A stretch of 64,000 nucleotides of DNA from Palsa-504 sp963789225 (GCA_963789225.1 CAWBKD010000046.1:1054001-1118000); one strand, 5' to 3'; counted from the stretch's first letter, positions 31,610 to 41,003 are shown. Notes: generated by a model not told the origin, from the letters alone. Made by a program: numbers and translations.

Positions 31610-32793
31610 ATGCCGGCGAACCTGGCCCTCGTGCAAGCGAGAAACCATGCTCGCCTGAGCCAGGGCGACCTGGCGAGGAGAGTCCGCGAAGCCGGCCGTA
31701 AGATCGGCGCCTCCAACTCGTGCAACCGGACCACGGTCGGCAGGTGGGAGGCCGGTCTCGTCACCCCGCAGCCCCGGATGATGGCCGCCCTGGAACACGC
31801 CCTCGGCCTGCCCGCGGACCGGCTGGGCTTCGGCGAGATCACCGTCACCGCCGAGCTGGTCACCCTGCCCGAACCCGGTGACGCAGCGGCAGCGGATGAG
31901 GCAGCGATGGCGGCGTGGCGGAAAGCAGACCTGCGGGTGGGCGGTGCTCACCTGTACGCCAGCGTCCTGGCCTACCTTACCGACCGGGTTGCCCCGCGCC
32001 TGGTGATGCCCGGCGCCGGCCGGGCTGCCTACACCAGCGGTGCCGCCGTCTCGGAGATGTGCGGGTGGATGGCCCACGATGCCGGGTACGACGACCTGGC
32101 CCGCCAGCATTTCGGCAGCGCCCTGAACCTGGCCCGGGTGTCCGGGGACCGGCAGGTGACCGCGCACATCCTTGCCAGCCTCGGCCACGTCGCCCATTTC
32201 ACCGGGGATGCGGACGGGGCCCTGCGTGCTGCCTCCGCGGGCCTGGACCTGCTGGCCTCCGGTCCCCGTGACCCCGACCGCCTGGCGTACCTGTACGCAA
32301 TCCAGGCCCGGGGGTATGCCGCACGGCACCAGCCCGATGGGGCCGTACGGTGCCTGCTGGCAGCGGAGCACGCCCTGGTCGTGCCGCGGAGCGAGCCGGC
32401 GTCGGAGTGGGTGAACCCTTTCGATGAGGGCGCGTACGCGAACGAGGCCGCCCGGGTGATGCGCCAGCTCGGCCATCACGGCGCCGCCGTCCGCCATGCC
32501 AGGCGGGTGATGGAGCTGCGTCCCCCGAGCGGGCCCGGTCCCGCGCGTTCGGCATGTTCGTCCAGGCTGACGTGCTGGCAGCGACGGGAGACCCTGAGCA
32601 GGCCGCCGCTCTCGGCGCGTCGATCCTGGCGGCGACGGACGGCCTGTCCTCCTACACGATCGTCCGCGGGTTCCTCGCCTTGCAGCGGGTCCTTGAGCCG
32701 TACCGGGCGAGCGCCGCCGTGGCCGGGTTCCTGTCCCTGCTCACCCCGGCCCTGCTGGAAAGGGCCTGGCTGCCGATCGGGCTGCCCGCGTGA
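31610..32793 (+). pseudogene. XRE-type HTH regulator with TPR-like repeats, frameshifted as read
   Basis: From ATG 31,610 (MPANLALVQARNHARLSQGD) an HTH_3 domain is followed by helical TPR-like repeats (AGYDDLARQHFGSALNLARV; HHGAAVRHARRVMELR). At a C5 run (32,522-32,526) the frame breaks: one extra C would give PPERARSRAFGMFVQADVL and continue to the stop at 32,793, overlapping the NUDIX start. This regulator-NUDIX pair is common in actinomycetes. Either a natural mutation or a homopolymer error. Confidence 0.7.
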
Positions 32794-33299
32794 CCCAACC
32801 GCCGCTCTATGAACGTGACCCGGCCGCATGGACTGCGTATCTCGCCGAGGGCAACGCCACCCAGCCCCGCAAACGCGTCTGCGCCGATGCGCTCATTCTC
32901 GACGGCCAGGGCCGGGTCCTGCTGGTCGACCCGGATTACAAACCGGGCTGGGATCTGCCGGGCGGCATGGCTGAGGCGAACGAGTCACCCCCCGATTGCA
33001 TCCGTCGTGAGCTATGGGAGGAACTCGGGCTCATCGCCAGCCCAGGGGCGGTGCTGGTGGTGGACTGGGTTCCGCCGCACGGGCCGTGGGATGACATGAT
33101 CGCGTTCATCTTCGCCGGCGGCGTGCTCAAACCCGGATGCGTGCGGCTGGCGGACGCGGAACTGGTCGGCTTCGATTTCGTCAGCGAGACCGAGGCCGGA
33201 CGGCGCCTCGACCCGCGCATGTGGCGGCGGATGCAGGCAGCATTGGCAGCCTTGCGCACCGGCACGACCGTTTACCTTCAGGACGGCTACCCGATATGA
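32790..33299 (+). CDS. NUDIX hydrolase
   Basis: 169 residues from GTG 32,790 (GTGA overlap with the regulator stop). A perfect Nudix box spans G59 to L81 (GX5EX7REUXEEXGU: ..E65..RELWEELGL). Hydrolyses a nucleoside-diphosphate derivative; substrate not predictable. Coupled to the regulator upstream and to a zinc-ribbon gene downstream (ATGA). Confidence 0.92.
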   Translation: MTQPPLYERDPAAWTAYLAEGNATQPRKRVCADALILDGQGRVLLVDPDYKPGWDLPGGMAEANESPPDCIRRELWEELGLIASPGAVLVVDWVPPHGPWDDMIAFIFAGGVLKPGCVRLADAELVGFDFVSETEAGRRLDPRMWRRMQAALAALRTGTTVYLQDGYPI

Positions 33300-33472
33300 A
33301 TATCACCTACTCCGCACCCCTGGGATGCCCCTCCTGCGGTCACGAGTACCAGGCTAGATGGGCAACCGCGCAGCAGGAGGAACCGCAGCAGTGCCCATCC
33401 TGCCAGCACCAGTTCACCGCGAAGTTCCCCGGATTCGAGTTCACGCCGGAGGTAATTATCAGCCAGGAATAG
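33296..33472 (+). CDS. 58-residue zinc-ribbon protein
   Basis: ATG 33,296 overlaps the NUDIX stop. MNITYSAPLGCPSCGHEY and QCPSCQHQFTAKFPG give two CPxC pairs, a rubredoxin-like ribbon. Function unknown; followed by a terminator. Confidence 0.7.
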   Translation: MNITYSAPLGCPSCGHEYQARWATAQQEEPQQCPSCQHQFTAKFPGFEFTPEVIISQE

Positions 33473-33488
33473 CAGGAAACACAGAGTA

Positions 33489-33523
33489 GGACCCTGGTTA
33501 CCCGCCGGGGTCCATTTCTTTTG
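33489..33523 (+). terminator. terminator after the NUDIX operon
   Basis: GGACCC (33489-33494) pairs with GGGTCC (33508-33513), then a T-rich run (TTTCTTTT). Confidence 0.65.
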
Positions 33524-33560
33524 CCTCCGTCACTCGTCCCGCATAAGCTGGCAATCGATA

Positions 33561-33624
33561 CGGATACGAAATGGGAATAGGCCGCACCAGCACGACTTAC
33601 AGGAATTCCCGTTGTCCGTATCCG
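33561..33624. repeat. bipartite inverted repeat
   Basis: CGGATACG (33561-33568) with CGTATCCG (33617-33624), and inside it GGGAAT (33573-33578) with ATTCCC (33605-33610). It covers the upstream region and start of the IS-interrupted gene and could be its operator. Confidence 0.45.
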
Positions 33625-33669
33625 AGCAGGATGCTCGCCTCGCCTCCCCCGATGATGATCCCTGGGCGG
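33612..33669 (+). pseudogene. 5' part of gene interrupted by the insertion sequence
   Basis: TTG 33,612, six bases after AGGAA, begins a frame LSVSEQDARLASPDDDPW. Removing the IS and one 9-bp duplicate joins it in frame to ADMFPLPEGYTLERQLLTEE and onwards from 35,508. The rest of the gene runs into the integrase 3' end (35,606), so the original gene was already cut short or overlaps it. Confidence 0.5.
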
Positions 33670-35498
33670 GGGTGCGTCTTTCTAAGAGGTGCCTTATTTC
33701 TGGGTGTTTCGGTCATGCGGCGAGGTTGAGGCGCTCGATGGTGTCTTCGTCGTAGCGGGCGAGGTGGTGCTCGCTGCGGTAGCGTTCCTTGTAGTAGTTC
33801 ATGTAGTCGTCGAGGTCGCCGTTGACGACGACGGCGCGGAGCTTGAGGACGACCTCGGCTCCGTCGGGTGACCATCTCGCGCCTGTAATTCCGAATCTGT
33901 CCTCGATGACGAATCTGCAGGCGCCTTCGATCATGCCGGTGGCGATGGGCCATCCCTTTGCGAGGGCCTTGTCGTACTTCATGTGCGCGTGGTTGTTATT
34001 CAGGTAGGTGACGGCCTTGTCCATGTCGGTGAGGTCGAGGTGGCGGGTCCGCGGGTCAGAGCGGGTTTTCGCGGCGACGGAGGCGAGGGTGGCGGCGACG
34101 GCCTTGGCGCGGCCGTGCAGGACGCGGAGCAGCTGGCCGTCGGCCCACTGGCCGGCAGCGGCCGGGTCGCCGGGGTGCAGGGCGGCGGCGGCCTTGCCGA
34201 GGTAGCCGCTGACATGGATGTAATCGATCAGGACCGGGACCTTCAGGCCGCGTCCGGCGGCCTGGGCCTCGATGGCGGTGATCTGCTGCTTGTTCCCGTC
34301 GACGAGGAAGACGCGCTGCCGGACCCGCTGCGGGTCGCGGCGGTCGGCCTCGTCGAACGCGGACGCGATCATGTCCTCGATGCTCTCGGTAACGGACGCC
34401 GACACCCACTTATCGCGGGCCTTCGGGCCGGGGTGCGCCCGGCGGCGGGCGGCCGGGGCGGCGATGTCCTCCGGCTCGCGGACGGCGGGGGTGAAGTCGG
34501 CGACCGCGACGATCTCGGCCATTTTCTTGATCCCGGGGCGCGTGCCGTCATCCTTCCCGGCGTTCCTGCGGTGCTCCGGGCGCATGGCGATGCCTTTGCC
34601 GTCGCCCTGCATCATGATCACGTCGGTGCCCGGCAGGTCCTGGTCCGCGTCCCGGGCCCGTTCCTCGTAGAAGCCGTCCGTCCAGGCCGCGAGATCCTCG
34701 GCCAGCCCGGTGAGCTGGGCGCGGCCGACCGTGACGCCGGTGCGGGCCTCGATGACCTCCTGGGCCTGCCCGAACCCGCCCGCGGCCAGGTGAAAGGCCG
34801 CCAGGGCCCGCATGCCCAGGGAGTACGGGTCGCCGGGGAGGATCCAGCGGGCGTCGGCGGGATAGAGGTTCGGCTCGCGGCGGTTGCGGTATGCCTTCCG
34901 GGTGACCCGGACCGGCCCGAACACGCTGGTCACGCCCCGGCCATGGTCTTCTTCCACGGTGCCGTGCCGGATCCCGGCGGCGCTGGTGACCCCGTCAGCC
35001 TGCTCCTCGCGGGCGCTGTCGATGTCGAACGTGGCCTGCAGCAGCCGCCGCTGCAGCTCGCGCCCCTCCTGGCCGATCACCTTCTCCCGCTCCCCGTGGT
35101 CGAGGTACCCGGCCTCGTCCGCGGCCCAGGCCGCCAGCCCGGCGAACTGCTCCGCCGGGCCGGCCAGCGCCGCCGCCAGCTCCCCGTCCAGCGGGGCCTC
35201 GCTCCCGTCCTCCCGGACCTGCCTCACCGTCACCGAGAACCTCACCGTCACCGCCGCGCCTCCAGGTGCCTGCCAGGAATGATTTCCGCTCATCATCCCG
35301 GAAACGGCCCCGGAACCCGCGGAACCGATGACGGGACGCCATCCCGGCCGCATTACGGGCGCACCGCCACCACTCCGCTGACCAGCATGAATCACTACCG
35401 GTAATGCCAGAGACGCACCGAAACACCCGGACTCTCCCGGTACAAGCCGGTTCAACCCGAAATTAAGAGATATTCATACTTGTCAAAAAGACGCACCC
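33670..35498 (-). mobile_element. ISKra4-family insertion sequence
   Basis: Bounded by perfect 12-bp terminal inverted repeats GGGTGCGTCTTT (33670-33681 and, inverted, 35487-35498). The 9-bp sequence CCTGGGCGG flanks it on both sides (33661-33669 and 35499-35507) as target duplication. Ends beginning GGG and a duplication of this size fit ISKra4 elements. Length 1,829 bp with one transposase gene. Confidence 0.85.
33713..35251 (-). CDS. ISKra4-family transposase
   Basis: About 512 residues from GTG 35,251; the frame is open to ATG 35,455. Features of the family: a Zn/HTH N-terminal part with GVTSVFGPVRVTRKAYRNR, a DDE-type catalytic region with VIMMQGDGKGIAM and VFLVDGNKQQ, the IDYIHVSGYLGKAA segment, and the C-terminal IEDRFGITGARWSPDGAEVV and DYMNYYKERYRSEHHLARY. 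Appears intact. Confidence 0.88.
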   Translation of the reverse strand: MTVRFSVTVRQVREDGSEAPLDGELAAALAGPAEQFAGLAAWAADEAGYLDHGEREKVIGQEGRELQRRLLQATFDIDSAREEQADGVTSAAGIRHGTVEEDHGRGVTSVFGPVRVTRKAYRNRREPNLYPADARWILPGDPYSLGMRALAAFHLAAGGFGQAQEVIEARTGVTVGRAQLTGLAEDLAAWTDGFYEERARDADQDLPGTDVIMMQGDGKGIAMRPEHRRNAGKDDGTRPGIKKMAEIVAVADFTPAVREPEDIAAPAARRRAHPGPKARDKWVSASVTESIEDMIASAFDEADRRDPQRVRQRVFLVDGNKQQITAIEAQAAGRGLKVPVLIDYIHVSGYLGKAAAALHPGDPAAAGQWADGQLLRVLHGRAKAVAATLASVAAKTRSDPRTRHLDLTDMDKAVTYLNNNHAHMKYDKALAKGWPIATGMIEGACRFVIEDRFGITGARWSPDGAEVVLKLRAVVVNGDLDDYMNYYKERYRSEHHLARYDEDTIERLNLAA

Positions 35499-35507
35499 CC
35501 TGGGCGG

Positions 35508-35605
35508 ACATGTTCCCGCTGCCTGAAGGCTACACCTTGGAACGCCAGCTGCTGACAGAAGAACAAATCGAGAAGCTGGCCATCCTGTTCCGCACGGGAA
35601 GGACC
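35508..35605 (+). pseudogene. 3' part of IS-interrupted gene
   Basis: Continues the frame begun at 33,612: ACMFPLPEGYTLERQ-like text (ADMFPLPEGYTLERQ) then IEKLAILFRTGRTLTFPP. No stop is reached before the convergent integrase gene, so the true 3' end is missing or overlapping. Confidence 0.4.
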
Positions 35606-37102
35606 TTAACCTTTCCGCCACGCTATACGGACCAGCTTCTCCATATCCGGATTTCGGCACCCGCAGCCGGGCGGCTTCAATGTCACGTGAACCAGCGAAT
35701 CAATAATCCGGCGCTGGATGGTGATATCGAGGTTGAACCAGATATCCGCCGGGTCCTCTGCGCTGAGCAGGAGAGCCGCCGCATCCATCTGTCCCGCCTC
35801 GGCAATCCGGGCATCGATTTCTTCGAGCCTGGCGGTAACTCGCTTGGCCGCGTCCAGGTAGATCGCCCGCGGGAGGATTCCAAGAGCCTCATCCCCTGCC
35901 ATCCTGGCCAGACCGTCGCTGATCTCCTTACGCTCAGCCCTCAGCTTCGGAACATCCTCCGCGCCCTCACGGCGCTCGAAGAGACGGACCGCATCCGGCT
36001 TCCGCATCTCATCCAGGAGCTTCTCTGTGACATACAAGTCCACCGGAGCGGCCCTCATAGCGACATGCGGTCCAGGCCGACCCTCCCGCTTCTGGGTGTA
36101 CTCCTGGCATTTGTACGTCTGATACGTGATGCGGGGAAGGTTTGCGAATTTGCCTCTACGCGCCTGGGAGCGCATGTCGCCCTGTACCTTGGCGCCGCAC
36201 CGGCAGTAGAACAGGAAGCCTCCCAGGGACACATTCCCGCGCGGCGTGGCCCGCGTGGGATCGCGGAGCGCATCACGGACCGCAAAGAAAGTCTCTTCCG
36301 AGATAACGGGGACCCAGTTTCCCGTACCGATGATGTCGTCCGTACCCGGTGCCGTCATCAGCCCGGCGATGCTCGGGTTGGTAAGGATGTGGGTCACCGA
36401 CGAGTTGGTCCACCTGCCCGTGAAAGGGACCTCTTTCCCGTCACGTCTACGGTAGGTCCGGCCCGCGAACCGCGGCTGGACCCCCCGGCTCGTCCAGTTC
36501 CGGGTAACCGCCGCAATGGAACCTCCAGACAGGACATGCGGGCAGGCCCACCGGATCGCCTCAGCTTCTTCCTCGAAAAGCGTCACGCGATCGTCGTTCC
36601 AGCCGAACGGACGTATCGTGTGCGGGCTGCGGTCGCCTTTCTGCGCGCGTTCCAAGTTGGCCCTCTTCTGTCTGCGGGCCTTCCGCATCACTTCCTGCCG
36701 GGCGAGCGCAACCGTGATCCGGGCGAATGTCTGCCCCGAATCCGTCCGGAGGTCCACATCGCCCTCGTACACGGTTGCGACCAGGATGCCGGCCTTCTCG
36801 ATGACCGGGATGATCTGCTCTAGCTCGATCGGCTGGCGGTACAGCCGGTCCATGTATGTGATGACGAGTGCATCCGGGCCGTGGCCGGTCTTGATCAGAT
36901 GCATCATCCGCGCGTATTCGGTGCCGGCCCGGCTCTTCGATGCAGATACGTCGTTGTCCGCGAACCTGCCCCCGGCGGGGATCGTCCAGCCACGGCGGTC
37001 GGCGTGCCTGTCGGTGTCGTCCTGCTGGCGTCCGATGCCGGCGTCGTGGTCCTTGGACTGGCGTGCGTAGGTCCAGGCAGTGAGCTGCTTACTGTCGTTC
37101 AC
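35606..37102 (-). CDS. int: large serine integrase
   Basis: 498 residues. Resolvase domain with catalytic S16 in TYARQSKD, then ALVITYMDRLYRQPIELEQI; Recombinase domain around residues 160-290 (TIRPFGWNDDRVTLFEEEAE; VTHILTNPSIAGLM); partial zinc ribbon FYCRCGAK..YKCQEY; coiled coil near the C-terminus (AKRVTARLEEIDARIAEAG). Catalyses integration between attP and attB without tRNA sites. Its att site should be in the gap just upstream (37,103-37,311). Confidence 0.93.
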   Translation of the reverse strand: MNDSKQLTAWTYARQSKDHDAGIGRQQDDTDRHADRRGWTIPAGGRFADNDVSASKSRAGTEYARMMHLIKTGHGPDALVITYMDRLYRQPIELEQIIPVIEKAGILVATVYEGDVDLRTDSGQTFARITVALARQEVMRKARRQKRANLERAQKGDRSPHTIRPFGWNDDRVTLFEEEAEAIRWACPHVLSGGSIAAVTRNWTSRGVQPRFAGRTYRRRDGKEVPFTGRWTNSSVTHILTNPSIAGLMTAPGTDDIIGTGNWVPVISEETFFAVRDALRDPTRATPRGNVSLGGFLFYCRCGAKVQGDMRSQARRGKFANLPRITYQTYKCQEYTQKREGRPGPHVAMRAAPVDLYVTEKLLDEMRKPDAVRLFERREGAEDVPKLRAERKEISDGLARMAGDEALGILPRAIYLDAAKRVTARLEEIDARIAEAGQMDAAALLLSAEDPADIWFNLDITIQRRIIDSLVHVTLKPPGCGCRNPDMEKLVRIAWRKG

Positions 37103-37123
37103 GGCGTGTTACCTCCGTCATCG

Positions 37124-37165
37124 TGCACCCTATTGCACTATACGGTACTAGAGGCTACGCTCACC
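37124..37165. promoter_or_regulatory. integrase promoter region with shared half-sites
   Basis: Contains TTGCACTATACGGTACTAGA followed by GGCTACG. The piece GTACTAGAGG also occurs at the GntR promoter (1,537-1,546), and CACTATA matches half of the palindrome at 31,534. Candidate operator sites for an element regulator; the crossover site may also be here. Confidence 0.35.
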
Positions 37166-37268
37166 TGTGGGATTAAACCAAGGACTCGCACGAATCCAAT
37201 GTCCCACGCCCAGGCGTGCTCCAAACACTCGGGCCATGCCTGGTTAACGGGACTGTTTTACCCGCGTC

Positions 37269-37285
37269 AGGCGTGGCGCACGCCT
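37269..37285 (-). terminator. hairpin after the ferredoxin reductase gene
   Basis: AGGCGTG-gcg-CACGCCT, a perfect 7-bp stem about 27 bp after the leftward stop at 37,312. No T-tract. Confidence 0.4.
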
Positions 37286-37311
37286 CCAGGTCCGGTCCCC
37301 GCCGGGCCTGC

Positions 37312-38514
37312 TCAAGCGCTAACCGCGTCCTTCACGGGGACGGCCGGGTCGGCGAGGCGGCCGGCGTCCACGGGGTCGGCGGAGGCGATGATCCGCCGGC
37401 CCTGCTGCAGGTCGCGGGGCCGGTTCACGGTCAGGATCGCGACCAGGCGGCCGGCCGCGAGCCAGCACGCGGCCCAGGTCGGCTCGGCTGGGTCACCGCG
37501 CCAGACGAGGCGCTCGGCGTCGCCGTGGTAGCCCTGGTACTGCACCATGCGGCCGAACTGCTCGGACCAGAAGTACGGCACCGGGTCGTACACCGCGTCC
37601 TCGCCGAGCACGTTGGCCGCGACCACCTCGGGCGCGTGCAGCGCCACGTCCCAGTGCTCGAATCGCAGCCGCCGCCCGAACCGCAAGGACTCGAACGCCG
37701 CGCAGTCGCCCACCCCGTACACGCCGGGCCGCGACGCCCGCAGCCCGGCGTCGACGGCCACGCCGTTCTCCAGCCGCACGTCGGAACCCTCCAGCCAGCG
37801 GGTGGCCGGCCGGACCCCGACCGCGGTGACGATCTCGTCCGCCGCGATCCAGCCACCGCCCGCCAGCGCCAGGCCGCCCGGCTCGACCGACTCCACGGCG
37901 ACGCCGGTCAGCAGCGTGACGCCCGCTTGCGTATACCAGGGAGCGGTCCGCTCCCCCACTGGCGCGCCGATGGCCGCGGCGAGCGGTGCGGGGCCCGCCT
38001 CGACCACCGTGACCCGGCAGCCGCGGCTGGCTGCCGCGGTCGCCAGCTCCGCGCCTATCCAGCCCGCCCCCACGATGGCCAGTCGCAGCCCTGGCCTGAG
38101 CAGCTCGCGCAGCGCCAGCGCATCGTCGTAGGTGCGCAGGAACCGCTGCCGCCCGGTGCCGGGCAGCGCCACCGGGAGGGCGCCGGTGGCCAGCACCGCG
38201 TGATCGAACGGGTACGAGCTGCGCTCGGTCAACAGGGCCGCGTCCTTGAGGCCGGTGGCGACCTCGGCCGGGCGGAAGTCCACGTCCAGCGCACCGAAGT
38301 CGGCGCGCAGCGAGGGGTCCAGCGCGGGATCGGTCAGTACCTTCTTGGACAGCGGCGGCCGGTCGTATGGGGCCCGCGCCTCCGCTCCGACCAGGGTGAT
38401 CGGCCCGGTGAAGCCTCGCGATCTGAGCTCGGTGACGGTCCGGAGGCCGGCCAGGCCCGCCCCCACCACCACGACCCGCCCGTGATCTGCCACAACCAGA
38501 CAGGCTACGCGCAT
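37312..38514 (-). CDS. FAD-dependent ferredoxin reductase
   Basis: 400 residues. FAD-binding VVVVGAGLAGLRTVTELR near the N-terminus, NAD(P)-binding LAIVGAGWIGAELATAA around residue 145, and the second FAD contact GVYGVGDCAAF near 270, followed by the Reductase_C domain. Transfers electrons from NAD(P)H to a ferredoxin, for example of a P450. GTG 38,493 is an alternative start. First gene of the host chromosome beside the element. Confidence 0.88.
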   Translation of the reverse strand: MRVACLVVADHGRVVVVGAGLAGLRTVTELRSRGFTGPITLVGAEARAPYDRPPLSKKVLTDPALDPSLRADFGALDVDFRPAEVATGLKDAALLTERSSYPFDHAVLATGALPVALPGTGRQRFLRTYDDALALRELLRPGLRLAIVGAGWIGAELATAAASRGCRVTVVEAGPAPLAAAIGAPVGERTAPWYTQAGVTLLTGVAVESVEPGGLALAGGGWIAADEIVTAVGVRPATRWLEGSDVRLENGVAVDAGLRASRPGVYGVGDCAAFESLRFGRRLRFEHWDVALHAPEVVAANVLGEDAVYDPVPYFWSEQFGRMVQYQGYHGDAERLVWRGDPAEPTWAACWLAAGRLVAILTVNRPRDLQQGRRIIASADPVDAGRLADPAVPVKDAVSA

Positions 38515-38601
38515 CCTTCCGGACTACTGGGACGTCATATTGCCAGGGAGACGCGATCATTCACGGCCCCGCAATCGGCAAACGACCGTAAACTCGACAC
38601 G

Positions 38602-40932
38602 ATGGACGGAACGCTGGCTGACCCGCTCGCCGGGCGCCTGCTTGACGGGCGCTACGCCGTGACGGCGCGCATCGCGCACGGCGGGATGGCCACTGTCTAC
38701 CGGGCCACGGACACCCGGCTGGACCGCGAGGTCGCGCTCAAGGTCATGCACGTCGAGCTGGCCAGGGACGAGGATTTCGTCCGCCGGTTCATCGGCGAGG
38801 CCAAGTCGGTCGCCAGGCTGTCGCACCAGAACGTGGTCGCGGTGTTCGACCAGGGGGCCGACGGGCTCTTCCTGTACCTGGCCATGGAGTACATTCACGG
38901 CCAAACGTTGAGGCAGCTGCTCAGGGAGCGCGGGTGGTTCTCTCCGGCGGCGGCCCTGGACATCATGACCGGCGTCCTCGACGGCCTAGCCGCCGCGCAC
39001 GCGTCCGGTATCGTGCACCGCGACGTCAAACCGGAGAATGTCCTGCTGACCGCGGACGGCCGGGTCAAGGTAGCGGACTTCGGCCTGGCCAGGGCGCAGG
39101 CGGCGGCCGCTCAGACCAGGGCCGGGCTGCTCATCGGGACGGTGGCATACGTGCCGCCCGAGCAGGTGGCCGGCGAGGTCACGGGCCCGCGAGGCGATGT
39201 GTATTCGGCCGGGGTGATGCTCTTCGAGCTGCTCACCGGCCGCCAGCCGTTCCGGGGCGACACGCCGCTCTCGGTCGCGTACCAGCACGTCAACCAGGAC
39301 GTCCCGGCGCCCTCCTCGCTCATGCCAGGCATACCCACGGCCGTCGACCAGCTCGTGCTGGCCGCGACCAGCCGGGACCCGGCGCGGCGCCCCGCCGACG
39401 CCGCCGAGTTCGCGCGCGCCGCCCGCACGGTGAGGCAAGGCACGGGTGAGCCCAGCGGGCTCACCGGCGTGATGGGGGTCGGCGTCCAGGGCCTGGCGGA
39501 GGCGCCGTGGCTGGACCTCGACACCCCGGCCGCCACCAACGGGTGGTGGGCCCGCGGCACGGGCCCGGTGCCGGTGGCCGGGGCGGTCCCCGCGGGCGGG
39601 CCGAGCACGGGGCCGATCGGCCCGGATGAGTGGTGGAGCCCGGAGCCCGCGGCGGCGGGCCCGGGTGGTGGGCAGTCCGGTCCGGGGCAGTCCGGTCCGG
39701 GGCAGTCCGGTCCGGGGCAGTCCGGTCCGGGGCAGTCCGGTCCGGGGCAGTCCGGTCCGGGGCAGTCCGCCACCGGCCAGTTCGGTGCCAGTCAATTCGG
39801 CGCGGACCAGTTCAGCGCGAGGCAGCCCAGCACGGGGCAGCCCAGCACGGGGCAGTACGGCACGGGCCAGTTCGGCGCGGGGCAGTTCGGCGCAGGGCAG
39901 TTCGGTGCCAGCCAGTTCGCTGACGGCCAGTTCGGTGACGGCCAGTTCGGCGGGGGGCGGCACGAGGCTCCCGGTTCGCACACGCTCGTCGTCCACCGCG
40001 AGGACGGCGGCAGGTACTCGGGCGGCCGCGAGCCGTTCCTGCAGCGCTGGCTGTTCAGCGCGCGGCTCGGCGTGATCGCGCTGATCGTGGTGCTTGGCAT
40101 CGGGCTGGGGATCGGCGCCTGGTGGCTGACCTCCGGACGGTACGCGTCGGTCCCCGTGGTGGCGGGCGATTCACAGGCCGTCGCGACCGCAGCGCTGACC
40201 GGCGACGGCTTTACCGTCGCCGGGCCCAGGCGGGTCCACAGCAACGACGTGCAAAAGGGCGTGGTGGTTGGGACGAGCCCAGCGGGCCGGGCGGCCCGGG
40301 GCTCGGCGATCACGATCCTGATCTCGGACGGGCCGTTCACCTCCACCGTGCCCGTGGTGACGCACGACACGCTCGCCCAGGCCGAGGCCGCCTTGGCGCG
40401 CGTGCACCTGATCTACAGGATCGAACAGGTCGGCTCCAGCTCCCCGGTCGGCACGGTGCTCGGCACGGACCCGGCCGCGGGAAAGACCTGGCCGCAGACC
40501 AAGCCCGTGGCCATCCTGCTGGCCGAGAGCCCGCCCCTGCCCAATTTCGTCGGAGAGAACATTCACACCGCCGAGCAGTGGGCGCAGCAGCATGACGTCA
40601 CCCTGCAATCGCAGCAGGACCAGAACAGCCAGCAGCCGCAGGGCACGATCACCGCGCAGACCCCTGTGGCCGGGTCCGCGTACCGGCCGGGCCAGACCGT
40701 GATCGTTGAGGTTTCCAACGGTCCCGCAATGGTCAACGTTCCCGACGTGATCGGCCTGAACGTGAACTTGGCGACCCGGGAGCTTGAAGCCGCCGGATTC
40801 CAGGTCCAGGTGGAAACGTTCGGCGTGACCGGCAACAGGGTCTTCGACTACAGCCCGGTGGGCCAGGCGCCACAAGGCAGCACCATCACCCTCGCCGTGG
40901 GCCAGACGGGCGGCCTCGGCCTCGGCCTCTGA
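38602..40932 (+). CDS. PASTA-domain serine/threonine protein kinase (PknB-like)
   Basis: 776 residues. Kinase domain: K47 in VALKVM, HRDVKPEN (139-146), DFG (159-161). A Gln/Gly/Ser-rich linker of about 100 residues contains six exact QSGPG units (15-bp DNA repeats at 39,673-39,762) and more degenerate QFGxG units. One membrane helix (LGVIALIVVLGIGLGIGAWW, near residue 490) leads to four extracellular PASTA domains that sense peptidoglycan fragments. Controls cell-wall growth and division. The start at ATG 38,602 follows from the kinase N-terminus; the upstream open frame is the shadow of the reductase gene. Confidence 0.95.
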   Translation: MDGTLADPLAGRLLDGRYAVTARIAHGGMATVYRATDTRLDREVALKVMHVELARDEDFVRRFIGEAKSVARLSHQNVVAVFDQGADGLFLYLAMEYIHGQTLRQLLRERGWFSPAAALDIMTGVLDGLAAAHASGIVHRDVKPENVLLTADGRVKVADFGLARAQAAAAQTRAGLLIGTVAYVPPEQVAGEVTGPRGDVYSAGVMLFELLTGRQPFRGDTPLSVAYQHVNQDVPAPSSLMPGIPTAVDQLVLAATSRDPARRPADAAEFARAARTVRQGTGEPSGLTGVMGVGVQGLAEAPWLDLDTPAATNGWWARGTGPVPVAGAVPAGGPSTGPIGPDEWWSPEPAAAGPGGGQSGPGQSGPGQSGPGQSGPGQSGPGQSGPGQSATGQFGASQFGADQFSARQPSTGQPSTGQYGTGQFGAGQFGAGQFGASQFADGQFGDGQFGGGRHEAPGSHTLVVHREDGGRYSGGREPFLQRWLFSARLGVIALIVVLGIGLGIGAWWLTSGRYASVPVVAGDSQAVATAALTGDGFTVAGPRRVHSNDVQKGVVVGTSPAGRAARGSAITILISDGPFTSTVPVVTHDTLAQAEAALARVHLIYRIEQVGSSSPVGTVLGTDPAAGKTWPQTKPVAILLAESPPLPNFVGENIHTAEQWAQQHDVTLQSQQDQNSQQPQGTITAQTPVAGSAYRPGQTVIVEVSNGPAMVNVPDVIGLNVNLATRELEAAGFQVQVETFGVTGNRVFDYSPVGQAPQGSTITLAVGQTGGLGLGL

Positions 40933-40997
40933 GTGGCCTCTCCCAGCGGGAGGGTCACGATAGGGCGAGAAGGCGCACGATCCGGGCGCGCGTGCGG

Positions 40998-41003
40998 TAG
41001 GCT
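40998..41003 (+). promoter_or_regulatory. -10 element of a leaderless leader transcript
   Basis: TAGGCT lies 7 bp before the leader ATG at 41,011, the normal distance from a -10 box to the transcription start. The mRNA may begin at or next to the AUG. Confidence 0.5.

Noticed and set aside
35508..36823. Long rightward frame opposite the integrase
   Set aside because: Only the first ~30 codons look like protein; the remainder is the integrase antisense.
37103..37311. tRNA gene as integration target
   Set aside because: No cloverleaf or T-loop sequence is visible; the integrase is of the serine type, which usually does not use tRNA genes.
37216..38601. Upstream extension of the PASTA kinase frame
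   Set aside because: It is antisense to the ferredoxin reductase; the kinase begins at ATG 38,602.
39673..39762. Tandem repeats as a possible CRISPR array
   Set aside because: Units are contiguous 15-mers inside a coding frame, without spacers.
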